The notes under the pieces are model-generated. The model saw only the letters and a list, made by a program, of their open reading frames with translations, was not told where the DNA came from and did not search any database. A DNA stretch of 64,000 nucleotides, from positions 7,405,414 to 7,469,413 of the forward strand of contig KL647288.1 in the NCBI GenBank assembly GCA_000727475.1, in the 5' to 3' direction. This document shows positions 23,701-36,988 of this stretch, piece by piece; the first letter of the stretch is position 1, and each line of letters begins with the position of its first letter. Made by a program: the position numbers and the translations under genes. Source of the DNA: Sarcocystis neurona. Lineage: Eukaryota > Apicomplexa > Conoidasida > Eucoccidiorida > Sarcocystidae.

Positions 23701-26700
23701 ATTCTAGAAGTGCAAGTCGCCGAGGTGCTGCGCATGCTGGAGCAGCAGTGTGAGGAAGACGAGCAGCAGCAGCTGCTACTTCGCCAGGAGCGGCGACAGC
23801 GGCGCGCCGGTCGCCGTCGGGCGCGCCTTTGCCGTCGTCGGCGCAGCAGCAGCGGCACGACGAACGGCAGTGACGACAGCAGCCGCAGCGGCCCGGACTG
23901 GGCGGAAGAACTCACCTCGGAAACTCAAACAGTTAGCAGCTTCTTTCCGGTTGTCAACAGACATAAGAAGGGGAGAGTGAGCAGGCGTCGTGCTGACGAG
24001 ATGAGCAAGAAATGCGGCAACAGGAAACAGGCTCCGACCCGCCGGAGCAGGAGCTCGTCCTCGCTGTTATCCGTGCATGACCACCTACGCTGTAAAGTGG
24101 CCGGCAATGCGCTCTTCAGTTCTTGCGGCTCGACGTCTGCTCTGTTGCCCGCGTCCGCAGAGGGAACTGCTATGCAGAGTGCTTCTTCAGGGAGCTCTGT
24201 TCCATCGCGCAGCAGCTGCACCACCGTCGACGGCAGGACCGCTGCTGCCGGAGGACGCGTCTGCAGCCATGCTGCAGCAGCTGCGGCGCCGTATACGACG
24301 AGAAGGAGAAAGGGACCTTCACCTTTCGGAAGAAAAGACAGCGGCTTCCGCGCTGGCGTAGGTACGGGCGACAAGAGAGCGATACTGCCGGTGCCAGGTG
24401 GTGGCCAAGCCGACCCTGCAGATCTCCTTTTACGGAAGCACGTTGGTCGGGAGGAAACAGCCCGACTAGGACGCCAAGGACGGCGGGACTGTGCTCCTGT
24501 TGATGCTGAAGATGCTGCAGGAGCTGAATCGCTGCTTCACGGCTTAAAAATCAAAGACACACTATCGAGCACGAATGCTACAAGTGTCACCGTCGCGGCT
24601 GCCTGGAGCAGCGGGGACCGCACCGAGAACAGAGAAAAGCCGCGTTGTGTGGGTGCCGCGTGCCGACGTAGCAGCCGTGGAAACGACGTGGAGTGCCGCA
24701 CCTCGGATGGCAACGGGATCTTGAGGAGACGGGGCAGCAGAGAGAGCGCGGCGTGCTGCGGCCATCCGCGGTGCTGCAGCGGGGTCGGCAGCAGCTCAAG
24801 CAGCAGTAGCCAGAGCAGCGACACGCACGGACACATTGACAGCAGCAACAGCGCTTCTGCCGTGTTGAGCAGCATGCAGGCAAATGACTTGGGGCAAGAT
24901 TCTGCCACAGAGGGCATACGGAGACGTTTCAGTAAAGAGAAGGCGCCTGAGGAAACAAGCGTGGAGCCGGGCTTTGTAGCAGAGGTAGGAAAAGGTGATT
25001 GGCACGGTTCCCGCAGCCGCATGAAGAAGCGGAAGATACACGTGCGTAATCCAAGGTGGTCGGCTGCATGCTCTTCCTGTGGGATGAGGCTTCCAGCTGC
25101 AGCACGGGGCGGTTGTGTGTTCTGTTGTAGACCGTGTTGCTGTTGCAGCATGTGTTGCTGCGAACGTTGTGGAGGGGGTGTGGGGCGGCACGCACAGCGA
25201 GACCGACGTCGGGCTGCTGGAATTCGAGCGAACGTTCGTGCCTCTTCGCTGTCGACTTCTTCACTTTCTTCACTGTGTGCTGCAGTGGAGCGGCAGCATC
25301 GCCACATGCTCTTGTTGCAGCATCAGCGGCAGCAGCAGTGGCAACTGCTGCGCCAGCAAGCAGCGATGCGAAGCAAAGGCAAAGGGGGGGCAGACACAGG
25401 GCGTCTCACGTACCGAGATTGCCGACAAGCGTTTACAGACGTACACCCGATTCCGTCCATCGAGGTGCGCCGCCACGTGGTTCTGGTGTGCCTGCCTCCC
25501 GTCACATGCTTCGTTTTATGGGACCGAGTTTTGCTTCTGATGACCGACGATCTTGAGCCGGATCATCTTATTTCTCAGCTGTCCAAACTTACCCGACAGT
25601 ACGCGGTGATCGAACGGAAAGGCAGAGCCAGTAGCACGGTGGGAACAGGGTCTCCGTCGCAAATGGACAGGCAACTGGAGGAGCCGGAGCAGCAGCAGCA
25701 ACGCGGAAACGAGGGACCGCAGCAAGATGGCACCAGCTATTCTCTGTTACAACGGCCACGGGAGGAAATGTGGCTGCAGCCAGAAGCCCCGTTGTCCCCA
25801 AGAGGAAGCTTCCCTGTCTCGTCAAAAGAGCGGCGTCTGCTACAGGAGCACGTCTACCACGCGCCCAGTCTCCACCTGCCAGGAGGTCTGAAGTACCAGC
25901 AGCAGCTGCGGCATTACCAGCAGCTGAGGGAGCCGCAACGACAGCTTCCGCAGCTGCAGGACGGCAGGGAGGTCGAACATCAGCCGTCGCTGCCCCCGGG
26001 AGGACGACGTCTTCGACCCTGCTACTCTTCTGAGGATGCACCTGAAGAACTGCTCGAGGAAGTGGAAGAGGCAGCAGCAGCTGCCAGGGAAAAGGCGGCT
26101 TTGTCTTTGCAGGCAGCCAGTAGGTCCTGCGCACCTCATGACAAACGCGACTCGTTGTCCTGTCCTTTCGTTGTCCCGTCGAACGAGAGTGACCCGCCGC
26201 CGAGAATACCGGCAGCGGCGCCCGCAGAGCAGCTGCGGCAGCAGCAGCGCTACGACTTGCACATGCCAGAGCAGTCCCCCCAAATCGATACTACCCCCTG
26301 GGGAGGGGAGGCGACGGCAGTAGTGCCAGATCAGCAGCAAGATCTAGTCGAAGGTGGGTCTGACTGTGGCCACAGCCCCCTGTTCGAAGACGCGGGAAAA
26401 GTCGCCGCTGCACCGGTGTCGTTCTCGCGGCCCCTGCATCTGCTCAACATCTGCGGCATCAGGAAGGAGCCAAAGGGAAGGCACCCGCCTATTGCCGTTG
26501 AAAGCTTTGTGAGTCTGCAGGAGAAACGCCATACGAATTCAGAAGGAGCTAGTGGGCAAGGAGCCCGTATGGAAGCCCCATGTTGTACTGTTAAACAGGA
26601 AGCACGGATGCAGACGACTCCGCTCTGTGGCGCCGCTGTGCCTGCTGCGTTCGTCGCCTCTGCGTCTTCGCCGTCGCTTTTACGGACGTCGCCACCAACA

Positions 26701-29468
26701 GCGTCGTCTGCGCAGCAACAGCAGATGCAGGAGGCTGCTGCTGCCGCGACACCCGTTGGTGCACACGCACTGCCCACGCCGCCTCCTCCTATTGTTGCTG
26801 CGACGGCAACGGCGCCCGCTCCAGGATCAGAAGCGCCACTGAGTCCCCTGCCGGGAGAGCAGGGTAACTCTGCTGCAGGTCCCTGGCCAAGTCTGCAGCT
26901 CACTCCGGAGCAGCACCTTCGGGCTGAGCACCAGAGTCTGCAGATCCACCAGGGTAACAAGAAGGAACAGCAGCAAGGGGATCCGGACCAGGCGGGACAG
27001 CAGCATGGGGTAAACGGAGCTTTTGTAGACGAAGCCCTCGGTGAGCACGTATGCGAGCAGCAGCAGCGAGCCAATACTGAAACGAACGTCACTCTCTACA
27101 GCGGCAAGAGCGCTGGCGATGCCGGCGGGCGAGGCCACCGCACTCTTCAACAGCAGGGGCTGGCGAGAGGCTGGTACAACAGCGACAGCCAGGAAAAATG
27201 CACCTTTACGCGGGCAGCTTCCTCCTCTGAGACTCGCTCCAGACGGCCGTCGAGAAGATCGGAAAGAAGAAAAGGAGCCCCCTTGGGCAAACGAGCCATG
27301 CCCTTCGAATTTGCGGCTCTCGAGTGCATCTTCTTCGCTGCTTTCCAGCAGCTCAACTTCGGTAAGTGGCTGCTCCTCTTCCTAAACACCAGCGGCGCGG
27401 GTGTACGTGCTTCTGCCTGTGGCCCACTCGCGCATGTTACTCTTCTACGCAGAAGACCACCGCGGCGTCGAAACGAATCGGCGTCGAAGGGGACGAGACA
27501 CTGTTTAATCTCTGCTTTCCTCTGCTGTCGTGCAGCAGGTAAAAACGCCTGTAGTTACCGTCACCTCTGTCTGGACTGCACGCAGCTGTCGCGCAGCGCA
27601 GCTGTTCCGGACGGCCCACGTGGGGAGTTTCATATCTTCATCGAAGTCGTCTTTGTTGAGGAACCGCCGCGCGTCTTTATGTACGTGATACCTCGTACGC
27701 CGCCTTTTAGTTTTTCATCTGCGCATCTGACGTACGGTTGAATTTCATCAGGGCGGCCGTCGAGTCCAGTGTTTGCATCTCTGTGCGACAGTATCGAGCT
27801 CCAGTGCTTTAGCCTATCTCACCGCCTATATATGGCTACATACCCGCGCTGTTCTTTATATACAGGGCGCGCGCCCTCTACATCATTCGTTGTGCTTTGG
27901 TGTGGCAATGTCGCGCTCCTAATCTATGTATATATTAACGTGGACGTCCGTACGAGCAGCACAACCGCTTCGCGGTTTCTAGCACGTAGACCAGCTGAAA
28001 CGGTGAGCCTTCCTTTAGGCGCAGCGGTAGATGCATGCCGCAAAGGAGAGGTGAATAACAACGTAGACGTTGCACAAGGTGCGACACAGTTCCGCAGAAG
28101 AAGACACACAGTCGCTTTGCTGAGACCTTTATCAGCCAGAACGGAGGAAAGTGGGACAAAGGAGAAGATGGATGCGTTTTAATAAAGCAGAGATCGAGGT
28201 GAAGGAGGAGGAAAGCGAAAGGCGTTCCACACACCTGTGTGTTGACCCCTGCAGCTGTGTATAGGGGAACAGACAGAGGGAACATTTTTTCGGACGATAA
28301 TTCGTTTAACTGGTGCCGATTCCTATACACGGTGGTCAACACGGTTGATTCGCGCTGACTGCATCGGGAAGATTGCTCTCTACGTGTGTGTCATAGGTAC
28401 ACATGCGCAGCCCATCAGGTAGTGGCGCGCCCCCCTCTCCAGCCTGCCGCGCGTCTTTCTCTGCAGTCGCGTAGTCGACGTTCACATATCAGTGTTGTTG
28501 CGGAAGATTCTTCGTTTTCAACTGCCTGCAGATATATACTTCAAGTGTATACTGGACAGGCCGCGCCTCCCTGCGTTTGACTCTTAGGTGTATGACGTAG
28601 ACACCCCTGCAGAGGTGGACACTTGTACGCTCGCGTGGAGAACAATCACGGCTGCACCCGGCAACAGGAGGGAATTTGGTGGCAGTTTATGGCTGCAGAC
28701 GTGTCTTAGTGCATGCGGTGTGCTGTTGGGCTCGGCGGAGTAAATGTCTTGTACGTACCGAACGGCGTGTCCGAGCAGCTGCCCGCGCATCTCGAATGTT
28801 TTTTGCGCAGACATCGTCTACTTGGAGAAGAAATTTGCGGAGACGCATCATCGCGCAGCGAAGAAGTCGGAAGCCTCTTCGATCCTACTGGAGGGGCTGC
28901 ACTCCCTAAAAGAACCTGTTGCACTTTACGAGGTCGGGTAATCCACAGCACCGCAAGCGGCGGACGTCCACCGCCTACACGCACGATCGCGCGTGGTGGC
29001 TGAGGCGCAAGCACTTGTGGCATCACACTCCGCTATTATATACATGGGGAGTGAGAATGCAACAGATACGTTCCACGCACGAACAACCAGCTCCTACGCG
29101 GACAGATACTGCGTGTCCGTAGAGAGTGAGTATGTGACATATGTACGCCGCGCGCGTGGAGTAGGGGCCCATGTTATAGTCTCTTACATGCCTTGGTGAA
29201 TCTTCTTCTGTAATCAGGTCAGTCGGCGTGGACACGTTGGTGTTCACTACCCAGTCCGTATTTCGGTATGTACATCATGTGTAGTCAAGTGGCTGTAGCA
29301 CCTCCCTCGCCTTCGACAAACTTTTCGCTTGCACGTTGTTGTCAGATGCAAGGCTGTAGCTTTGCTGCTCTCAGTCACCGCACCGCAGCGGTGTTCATGC
29401 AAAACGGTTTTACGACGGCAGATACCCATATATTCACATCTGCCTGTCTATCTATATATCTATATCTA

Positions 29469-29511
<43 letters not shown>

Positions 29512-32500
29512 GCAGCACTTCGACCGCAGCAGCGGACGGATGCAAATATCAGGAGCGTAGCCAGCTTGCAGCAGGGTTCTCAAAGGTGTCGAGCGAAGAT
29601 CTGTGTCGCGACTGGGGCGTACTTCGCTTCCCAGTTCTTGTGTGTCTAAGACCCTTTAATCGTCTGCATTTGTTTGTCCCGTACAGCACTTTCATTTTGA
29701 TTACCGCTTGCTTCTGTAGTCCAGGTGTACATGTGTAACTCTCTTGGTCTTTTTGTGCCAGGAAACATGCGTACGTAGATGCAGAGTTGTCGTGCGTGAT
29801 TGTTTTGTCCGCTGTTCGCCCACTGCTACAGCTGCTGATCTTCAGATGCTCCGCAGTGTGCTTTCTGCAGCCACCGGTGGCTGCTTGTGAGTGTGTGCGT
29901 GTACTTGTGGAGGCTACTGGCTTGCGCCGCTGCTCGATGTTCGCGCTCGCTGCTGCGTCTGTTGCAGCTCGTGAGGCGGAGCCGCTGCTGTTCGGCACGC
30001 GCCTGCTGGCGGTGCTGTCGCAGTCTGTGAGGTGACGCTGCTTGCTGCTACTGCGTGGTGTGGCGCCGTACAGGACAGGGTGACGGCGTTTGACAAGGCG
30101 TTCGACGAACTGCTGAGCAACAACGTGGATCTGCATCGCATGGAGCTCACGCGGCTCCACTACAATCCCGGACTGTACGACTTCGATCCGCACAAGGTAT
30201 TCTGTTGATTTCTTTACCTCTCTGCAACTGCTGCAGTGCGAGGGAAAGTGGCAGCGCACGCGTTGCTGCCAAAAATACTGTCTCGCGGCCCCTGCTTGGG
30301 ATACGTAGATCGAAAGACGCAGGCCATGACACACAGATGCTGCGTGCGCCTAGGTGTGTGTGCACCAGGCCGGAGGAATTGGAGCTGGGGAATACGTGCA
30401 TTCCCCACTGCGTGTATACAGCCGTTCTACATGAATCACCCTCTGCGTAGGCCCAGCGAGGGCCGCAAAATTTTCTGCTCATCACACTCCATCGGATCGT
30501 CGAATAGATGCAGGTTGTGTCCGCCGGGTCGCATGCGTGCCCGCAGCACCTGCCGCCAGTGGCGCTGCAGCTGCGGTCAACGCTTGAATCAAGGGGGATT
30601 TATTTCTGACACACAGAGAGCGCGGGCGTTACGGCCGGTGGGGGCAGATGCAGTGGCGCCTGCGCGGGCGGGCATTCTTCTCTGAGAAGGCGTGGATACG
30701 GAAGTGGACAGAGCCACCTACCTGTGTTGCGTTAGCGTCCCTCAGTTCCAGGCTACGTTGCGGCGGCTCCGTTGCAGCTGGTCTGTTACTCATTTTACAG
30801 CCACACAGCAAACCAGGCCCTCGCCAGATCTACAAATGCAAACGTGCTGCAGCACTTAGATACTCCGTGTGCTGGTGCGCATGCGTAAACGTATACTTTG
30901 AAGCGCCTCTCTTCGTTCGGATGCGGATCGACGCCTGTGCGCTGCTGTCTGTGAGTTATGCATGGCTACGAATGGCAAACCGGCCAGTGTGAAGGCCACG
31001 TGGTACCGCAGCAATTCTGTGGCTTGCATTCCCTGCCGTTGTTGACATAGGACGAGGTGGATCCTGAACTGGAGATTCTTCTTGAGTACTTCGACCAGGA
31101 AATGGACCAGGCAAGTCACGCACACAGAGCTGCCCCTCCAGTCCTTCGTCTCCGCTGATCGGGGCTTGTAGCCACCGGACCGGCGGGCTGCTGCCGGGCC
31201 ACCGTGCGCGGCTGTGCTCACGCAGGACAACGTGAGCCTTCGGATGCGTTATGCTAGTTTAAGCGCATCGCGCTCGCGTACACGCAGCAGGCGGTGCCAG
31301 CAGAAAATTCTTCTTCAAACTTTCTGACATGGTGACGCTTGGAGCCCCAGGACAAGCCCTCGTGGGCCGGGGGAAGCTGCCGTCTGCGTAGAACACTCAC
31401 CTGTGGCGAGACGCTGTTCCAAACACGCGTCTGTATGTGCGTGAAGAACTCCTCGTTTAGTGTTACACCTGCGTGAACGAATGACACCTCGCAGGCTGGG
31501 CAGGTAAATGCCCACATCTCTGCTGCTGCTCTTCACCCTCCCCCACCACCTGCCTGTGGCTGTACTGCTCTGCTTACACACTTGGCATCCCGGTTTGTGC
31601 ACGCAGCATCTGTGATCTGTGTAAATATACTACTTATCAGAGCAAAGCGTTTGCTGAGATTAGAGAGGCTGTCACATACGTACAGGTGCGTGCAAGTACG
31701 CAGCCGTGAGTATCTTGGAAGGGGATGTGTGTGGGAGGACAGCCGGCGTTCAACCGTCGCCCTCTTCTCTATTTATTTGGGCGGTTCACTGAAGGGGAAA
31801 CAGAACACTTCGGGATCGAGGCGAGAATGCCGCGAGGCAGCTAGCTAATGGACCACCTTCTTGGATGCTGTGTTTCCTTCCCAGTTCAAAGACCGAGTGA
31901 GACATCTTAAGCAGGGCATCGACAACACAGAGAGGCTCATCTCGTTGCGACTAGCGCTGATGAGAAATCGGCTGATTCAGTGGGAACTTGCTGCTGCAGT
32001 GGTTGCCGCAGGCATTGCCATCGGGACCTGTATCTCTGGTAAGCTTTGCCGCGGCCGCCCGCAACCACCGGGGCCTGCTTTGGTGGACCTCCGTCTGTGC
32101 CACGTGTCTACGTTTTTTAGTGTCTGTATCCACATACGCGCGAACGTCTGCTTGCGCGTGCCTTTCTCCAATGACGTATGTGCGGGTTGTTTGTTCGTAC
32201 ACACAGACACTGCAGGCCTTCTTGTACTTTGCAGGTACTATTTTATTTCGCTTCTACATGTGTGCGTGCCTGAGGGCTGAGGGAGCAGTCGCCTGTACGA
32301 AGCGGAGCCTCCCACAGCGAATCGCGGTGAACTTTGATCTAACAAAATACTGATGCATGCGAAAGTGTTGCAGGAGAACGCGTAGTGCCGGCTCTTTAAG
32401 ATGAGGTGGCCTAGGAAGTTAGGCGCGCCTGCGCCGCGCTTGAGAGATCCGTGTACCTATGCGTCCGCCTCTCCTTCCTTCATGTATCAGTCTGCACGTG

Positions 32501-32946
32501 TCTGTGTCGACGCAGTTCTGTGTACGAATATAGATACCGCCATGTTCAGCTAACGTGACCGTTGTCCTCGCGACTGTCGACCCCGCCTACTACCAGTCTC
32601 TCTATCTCTTTCGCATTTGTAAGGGGGGAGGAAAGCGGCTAGCGCTCCAGAGGGCCAGGTGCGCGAGGAGATTGACGTGCAGGCGAGGTAGCGCCAATGC
32701 GACGACAGCAAACGAGATGCTTCTTCGCTCCCCGTGGTCGCCACGCCGCTGGCGCGCCTACATTGCCTGCGTGCTGCCGTCCTGTTTTTGCATGCAGGTA
32801 TCTTCGGAATGAATCTTGCAAACGGCTACGAAGATGGCAAGGAGCGCAGCCACGAGATGTTCACTATCGTCTCTGCGGTTATCACTGTACTGGCGGTCGG
32901 CTCCGTCGTAGTTGTACTTTACCTTATTCGCACTATCGTTTTGTAG
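20704..32946 (+). CDS. MRS2/CorA-type magnesium transporter with giant insertions, six exons
   Basis: MRS2/CorA proteins are pentameric Mg2+ channels of inner organellar or other membranes. Exons: 20704-27361, 28811-28932, 30074-30196, 31051-31110, 31885-32038, 32798-32946; all phases match. Core pieces in order, numbered from the first in-frame ATG: VVIEIRDGSHRILEVQVAEV (about residue 989); YRDCRQAF...VLLLMTDD (about 1569), like 'RDLRxLDP...ADEVLL'; MPFEFAALECIFFAAF (about 2200), matching 'LPFEFRALEAAL'; DIVYLEKKFAET; FDKAFDELLSNNVDLHRMEL; ELEILLEYFDQEMDQ; ERLISLRLALMRNRLIQWEL, matching 'DTEDxIxIxLDxxRNxLIQxEL'; then membrane segment 1, the signature GMN (about 2376-2378) and membrane segment 2 to the C-terminus. 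Predicted length is about 2,421 residues against 350-500 for normal members; the excess is an N-terminal extension and two Gln/Ser/Ala/Arg-rich inserts. The frame is open to 20140, so the start may be earlier. The intron after 31110 has a GC donor. Family assignment is very secure; localisation is not determined. Confidence 0.9.
29461..29511. repeat. Compound (CT)n-(TA)n microsatellite in an MRS2 intron
   Basis: An uninterrupted CT tract passes directly into a TA tract. It lies in the intron between MRS2 exons 2 and 3 and is not coding. Confidence 0.9.
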
Positions 32947-33729
32947 AGAAGGCCGCCTTTGTGGCGTTGCGTCTCTCGGCTGTACGCGTGATTATGGGAA
33001 TGACGCCTGTTAGCGTTGTCTGCGCCTACGCGCCTTTCGTGGCTCTACAGCGTCTCTTTCCACCAAAAAGTGGAAGGAAAGCTGTGAGCATACTCCGAGA
33101 GACGAACAAGCAGCCGTGTGACAGACGTCCTCGTCTCGGAGCGCGCGACGACGGGGGCGCAGCTGCACGCGTGTTTGCATGGAGGAGCTGCGTTGCTGCG
33201 TTAAGCACGCACTAAGCAGCCTTGTATGTAGCAGAAGCTCAACTTCCTGCAGTATACTACGTATGCACCCAGTTTCTGCGACATGTGAGGGAGGGGAGGG
33301 GGGGACACGGGCAAGGCACCCTGCCGCGGTGCGGTCACGCAGAAGACGAGTGGACAGACGAGTGTGAGCCGCGCCCGGACGCAAGACGCTGCGATTGTTG
33401 TTGAGTAGTCGGCGTCTTCTCACATGTCGTCGACTGTTTGTGGATGAACACTAAACGCCTCTGTGGGTTTTTTGTCGTAATGGACGCCGCGCTAAGAGAC
33501 GTAAAAAACTGAAGGGACACCGTACACCGCGCGCAACATCACTCACACCACGTATGTGTGCTGCGTAAATCCCTAGAAGGGTTGCTACCCCGTTGGACAC
33601 TTGGCAAGGGTGCGTTCAGCTGTCACGCGGGAAGGATGATTGTCCTTTAATAAAAAACACTCACTACAACGCAGACCGTTGCTCCTGGCATTTATTGGCG
33701 TTGTCTCTAACTTTTTCTCACTCTCTGTC

Positions 33730-33735
33730 TGTTTG

Positions 33736-33768
<33 letters not shown>

Positions 33769-33783
33769 GTATATATATATATG
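33730..33783. repeat. Compound (CT)n-(TA)n microsatellite
   Basis: Same structure and orientation as the tract at 29461-29511: a CT run followed directly by a TA run. It lies about 800 bp downstream of the MRS2 stop codon. Confidence 0.9.
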
Positions 33784-34629
33784 GTAGCAGAACGGAAGGC
33801 CCCACCAGTCGTCGATCGTCTGCGTTCCCGAGACCCGGAAACTACGCGCAAGCGTACGCTGCAGTTCGATGTGAAACCCTGCAGGTATGTGGGTGACATC
33901 AAATGTATCACCTGCTGAAGAGCAAGTCGTGATTCCACGTACGAGTGCTCGTTTACCGCTGTCTCTGCATAGGTGGGCCTTTCACTTTGCTTGTCTGTCT
34001 TCGCACGCTTAGGCATATCTACTCATGCGCACGCACAATAGTGCGGTGTTGTCATCTACCGCAAACAGTAACACTACCCTTACACTGTATTTAGTATAAC
34101 CATCAGCATAATCTTACACACATCTCTTCTTAAGGCTGAGTGCACAACGGTTTCACCTCCCTATCCTAGCCACCCTGTGGGTAGAAAGGAGGAGTGCGCT
34201 TTTCCGGAAAAAGAGAGATGTCGTCCGCGTTGTCTACACCCGTCGTAACTCCACATTGTAGTACACACACATGTGTGAATACATTGTACACAGTGTTTCT
34301 TTCCCTCCTCATCTTTCTGTCTCACTCCGCCTCTACATACACCATTACATTCCGCAAAATTTGCCTGGCAGAGAGATACCTAATATGGACGGCGGTATCA
34401 GCGGCCGTCGTGATGCGCATGCAGAGGTGATGGTGAGTCAGTTCTGGATACATGGACGGTCCTGTAGGCTGCACCTGGGGCCACAGCTGGCCCGCCTGTG
34501 CCTGGGTAGATTACACGGATGGGCGTGTGCAGCTCCACCTCAGCGTACAGTAGCAGGACACACGTATATGCGGGTGCGCAAGCGCGCGCAGAGGATGTTT
34601 TACCCCCGCGTGTTTTTGTGTATACATAC

Positions 34630-34695
34630 ATTGTGTGTGTGTGGGTGTGTGTGTGCGTCTCTCTCTCCATATATTTATATATATACATACATAGC
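34630..34695. repeat. GT/CT/TA mixed microsatellite
   Basis: A GT-rich run, a short CT run and a TA-rich run follow one another. This is a third, more degraded example of the compound tracts seen at 29.5 and 33.7 kb. Confidence 0.8.
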
Positions 34696-36426
34696 TATGT
34701 GTGTCTACGTCTATACACGGACACACATGACGTATTCGTTGCGTGCAAGGCCCACTTCTGTTTACGCCCGCCGCAGGTGCACACGCAGGTGTTTACCACT
34801 CAGTAAAAGTGGCGGACTGTCGTCTGAAAACGGCAGCAACGTCCCCCTTGCAACGACAACGTCTGCACTCATTTACCCCTGCCCACAACCTCTGTGCGGC
34901 GTTGCCGCACCGTAGAAACCCATTGTCAGCGAGCCACGCATACACATGGAGAGACGCACCCTTCCGACATCACACTGAATTCAAACTCTGTCAACACATA
35001 CATGACGTAGAGCGACGCGGGCTGGTAAGGGTTGATTCATCCTGACGTACGTTCGGATGCCAAGAAAATGCTCTTTTGTGTTCGTGTACCGACGCGTGTA
35101 AGAGACTTAACTAGTTCTTTCATACGTGAGCCTCTGGCTAGGGCACTTTGGAAGTGGCCGAGATGACGCTTGACTATGGAAGGAAGATTTTGAATGAACG
35201 TCGAATTCTCGAACAGCAGAGCAGCCGCCAGACCACGCGTACATACGTGCGTACAGAGAGCAATAGACAGCGAGACGTATACTACAATACAAGCTCAGTC
35301 AATGTAGTGTAGCATATACACAAAAGTACCATGTACGTATATACAAACACGCACAAATATAGGTCGTAGATGCGCACGTAACTGCTTTGAACTACACACA
35401 GCGGAACCGCAAAGAGGCTTTACGCAAGCGAACAAGCCGTGCCGAGCCAGCAAGCTGTAGAAATTTGTGAGAAACACTACCCAGATGCCGTAACGTGTGG
35501 ATGTATTTTTACACATATATTCAAAATGGCGGAAAAGCTCAGATAGACGTGCGTAGGTGAATATCCTGTGTATGTCATGCGGACACGCTATGTGTACAGC
35601 CCAGCAGACCCGAAAATGTCTATACAAGTACACGTGAACATCGTATCGACAAGTTACGTAGAGAAACATCGCTGCCTTCATGCTGCAGCTGTACGTCGGC
35701 ACACACGAGCAGGTTCAGTGCGTATGTGCTCTCGACGTAAACGTCTCTATACACGTGGACTAAAACGTTCCCACATACGTCTGTGCCGGCGCTGTAGCCG
35801 CGACAGCACCTGGCAGCGCTTTGTCCCGTCCGGCGCGTCGAAGGGCAAGATAAGACAATGACTTCTTAGCGTGGAAGGTCGTCCTTTGGTAGTCACGGGC
35901 GAGGACGCTTACTTAGTAGAGACCGCAACGGCACAGAAAAGTGCCGTCAACAGCACACGGTTACGCACAACCAAATAAGAAAAAATGCGTCTTTACACGG
36001 GTGGAGCTGGTGCCTGTACAGTATACAGACAGTGTCTGTACACAGGTAAAGACAGCAGTACCCATACACAGGTGGCACGACGCATATAATATACATACAT
36101 GTATGCAATAACACGTGTTTATACAAGTATTTGCACAAATTATGTATATTCGTAGAGAACTGTGGATGGAGACTTCTTCAAAGGTACAGAGTTGACTCCA
36201 GCACGAAGAAGCACTGGCTTGATCCCGCACAAAGGCCGTTGAAGAACCGCAGACGTCGACTCAACGTCACGTGCACAGGAGGTAGAAGTCAAAAAAAAAT
36301 TCACGCTATACGGTCCTGTTGTCGCCCTTCCCACACACACAGCGTCTCCCACCTGTATACCTTACTACATATACACACATATATATACACATATACGTAC
36401 ACATTTTCAAGTATGTACACATACAC

Positions 36427-36988
36427 CTATATGTACGTATGTCTGTCTACACATATACGTATGTATAAATTCACACACGCACACCACGCTCTAAAAGAAA
36501 TGTCTGAAGCCTTCACGCGAGCGCGGCCGTGGTCGCCACGGCCATCTCGTCCTAAGTAGAAACGTCTGCCCCAAAGCACTTTTGCGCACTGTAGAAACAT
36601 AAAAAAATCAATCTGGATACAGAACGAGGACGGCTTTCCCGCAGGACGCAGGCCCCCGACCACCACCAAGTGCCTCGGCTCCTTGCACCCACGCGCTACG
36701 AGGAACGCGTTGCCCTGCTGCAAAAAAAGTTGCCGCTCGACGTGTAAACGGCAGCGTGTGCGAACCAACCGCTTTCGTGCCCCCTTCGTTCACACACGTC
36801 CTCTTCACGCGCGCTCACGCCGCCTGCACCCCCTCCACGCAGACGCCTCTGACAATTTTCGTACGCCACAGCAGGATACGGCTCCCGCTCTTTTTTCTCA
36901 CTCGCTCGCCTTGTCTTTCTCTCCACAGCACGTTTGTGTACAGGTAGTAACTCCAGGACAATAGGAAAGACATTGCAAATGCCCAAAC
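36427..36988 (-). CDS. Possible small gene, two candidate exons, unidentified
   Basis: Two minus-strand frames with good acceptors follow the end of the large gene. The first begins at 36988 after a CAG and reads VWAFAMSFLLSWSYYLYTN, which would be a membrane segment, followed by a basic stretch. The second begins at 36717 after a long T-rich tract and CAG and reads QGNAFLVARGCKEPRHLVVV, staying open to 36427. I do not recognise either. No start codon, donor or phase connection could be settled, and the first exon also reads plausibly in another frame. It could be a separate gene or noise in the 3' flank. Confidence 0.25.

Larger units (their letters stand above)
32947..36426. other. Non-coding stretch with microsatellites
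   Basis: No reading frame here has a recognisable domain or a consistent splice chain. It contains compound CT/TA microsatellites at about 33737-33783 and 34630-34690, and TA/CA-rich stretches at about 36040-36130 and 36360-36475. Overlapping frames of 60-210 residues on both strands (for example 34271-34915 plus, 35295-35702 minus) look like chance openings. The 3' untranslated end of the MRS2-like gene should be at the left side. Confidence 0.5.

Noticed and set aside
27362..27741. C-terminal continuation of the long MRS2 frame to the stop at 27741
   Set aside because: A perfect GTAAGT donor at 27362 joins in phase to the next MRS2 block at 28811; the read-through sequence has no family similarity.
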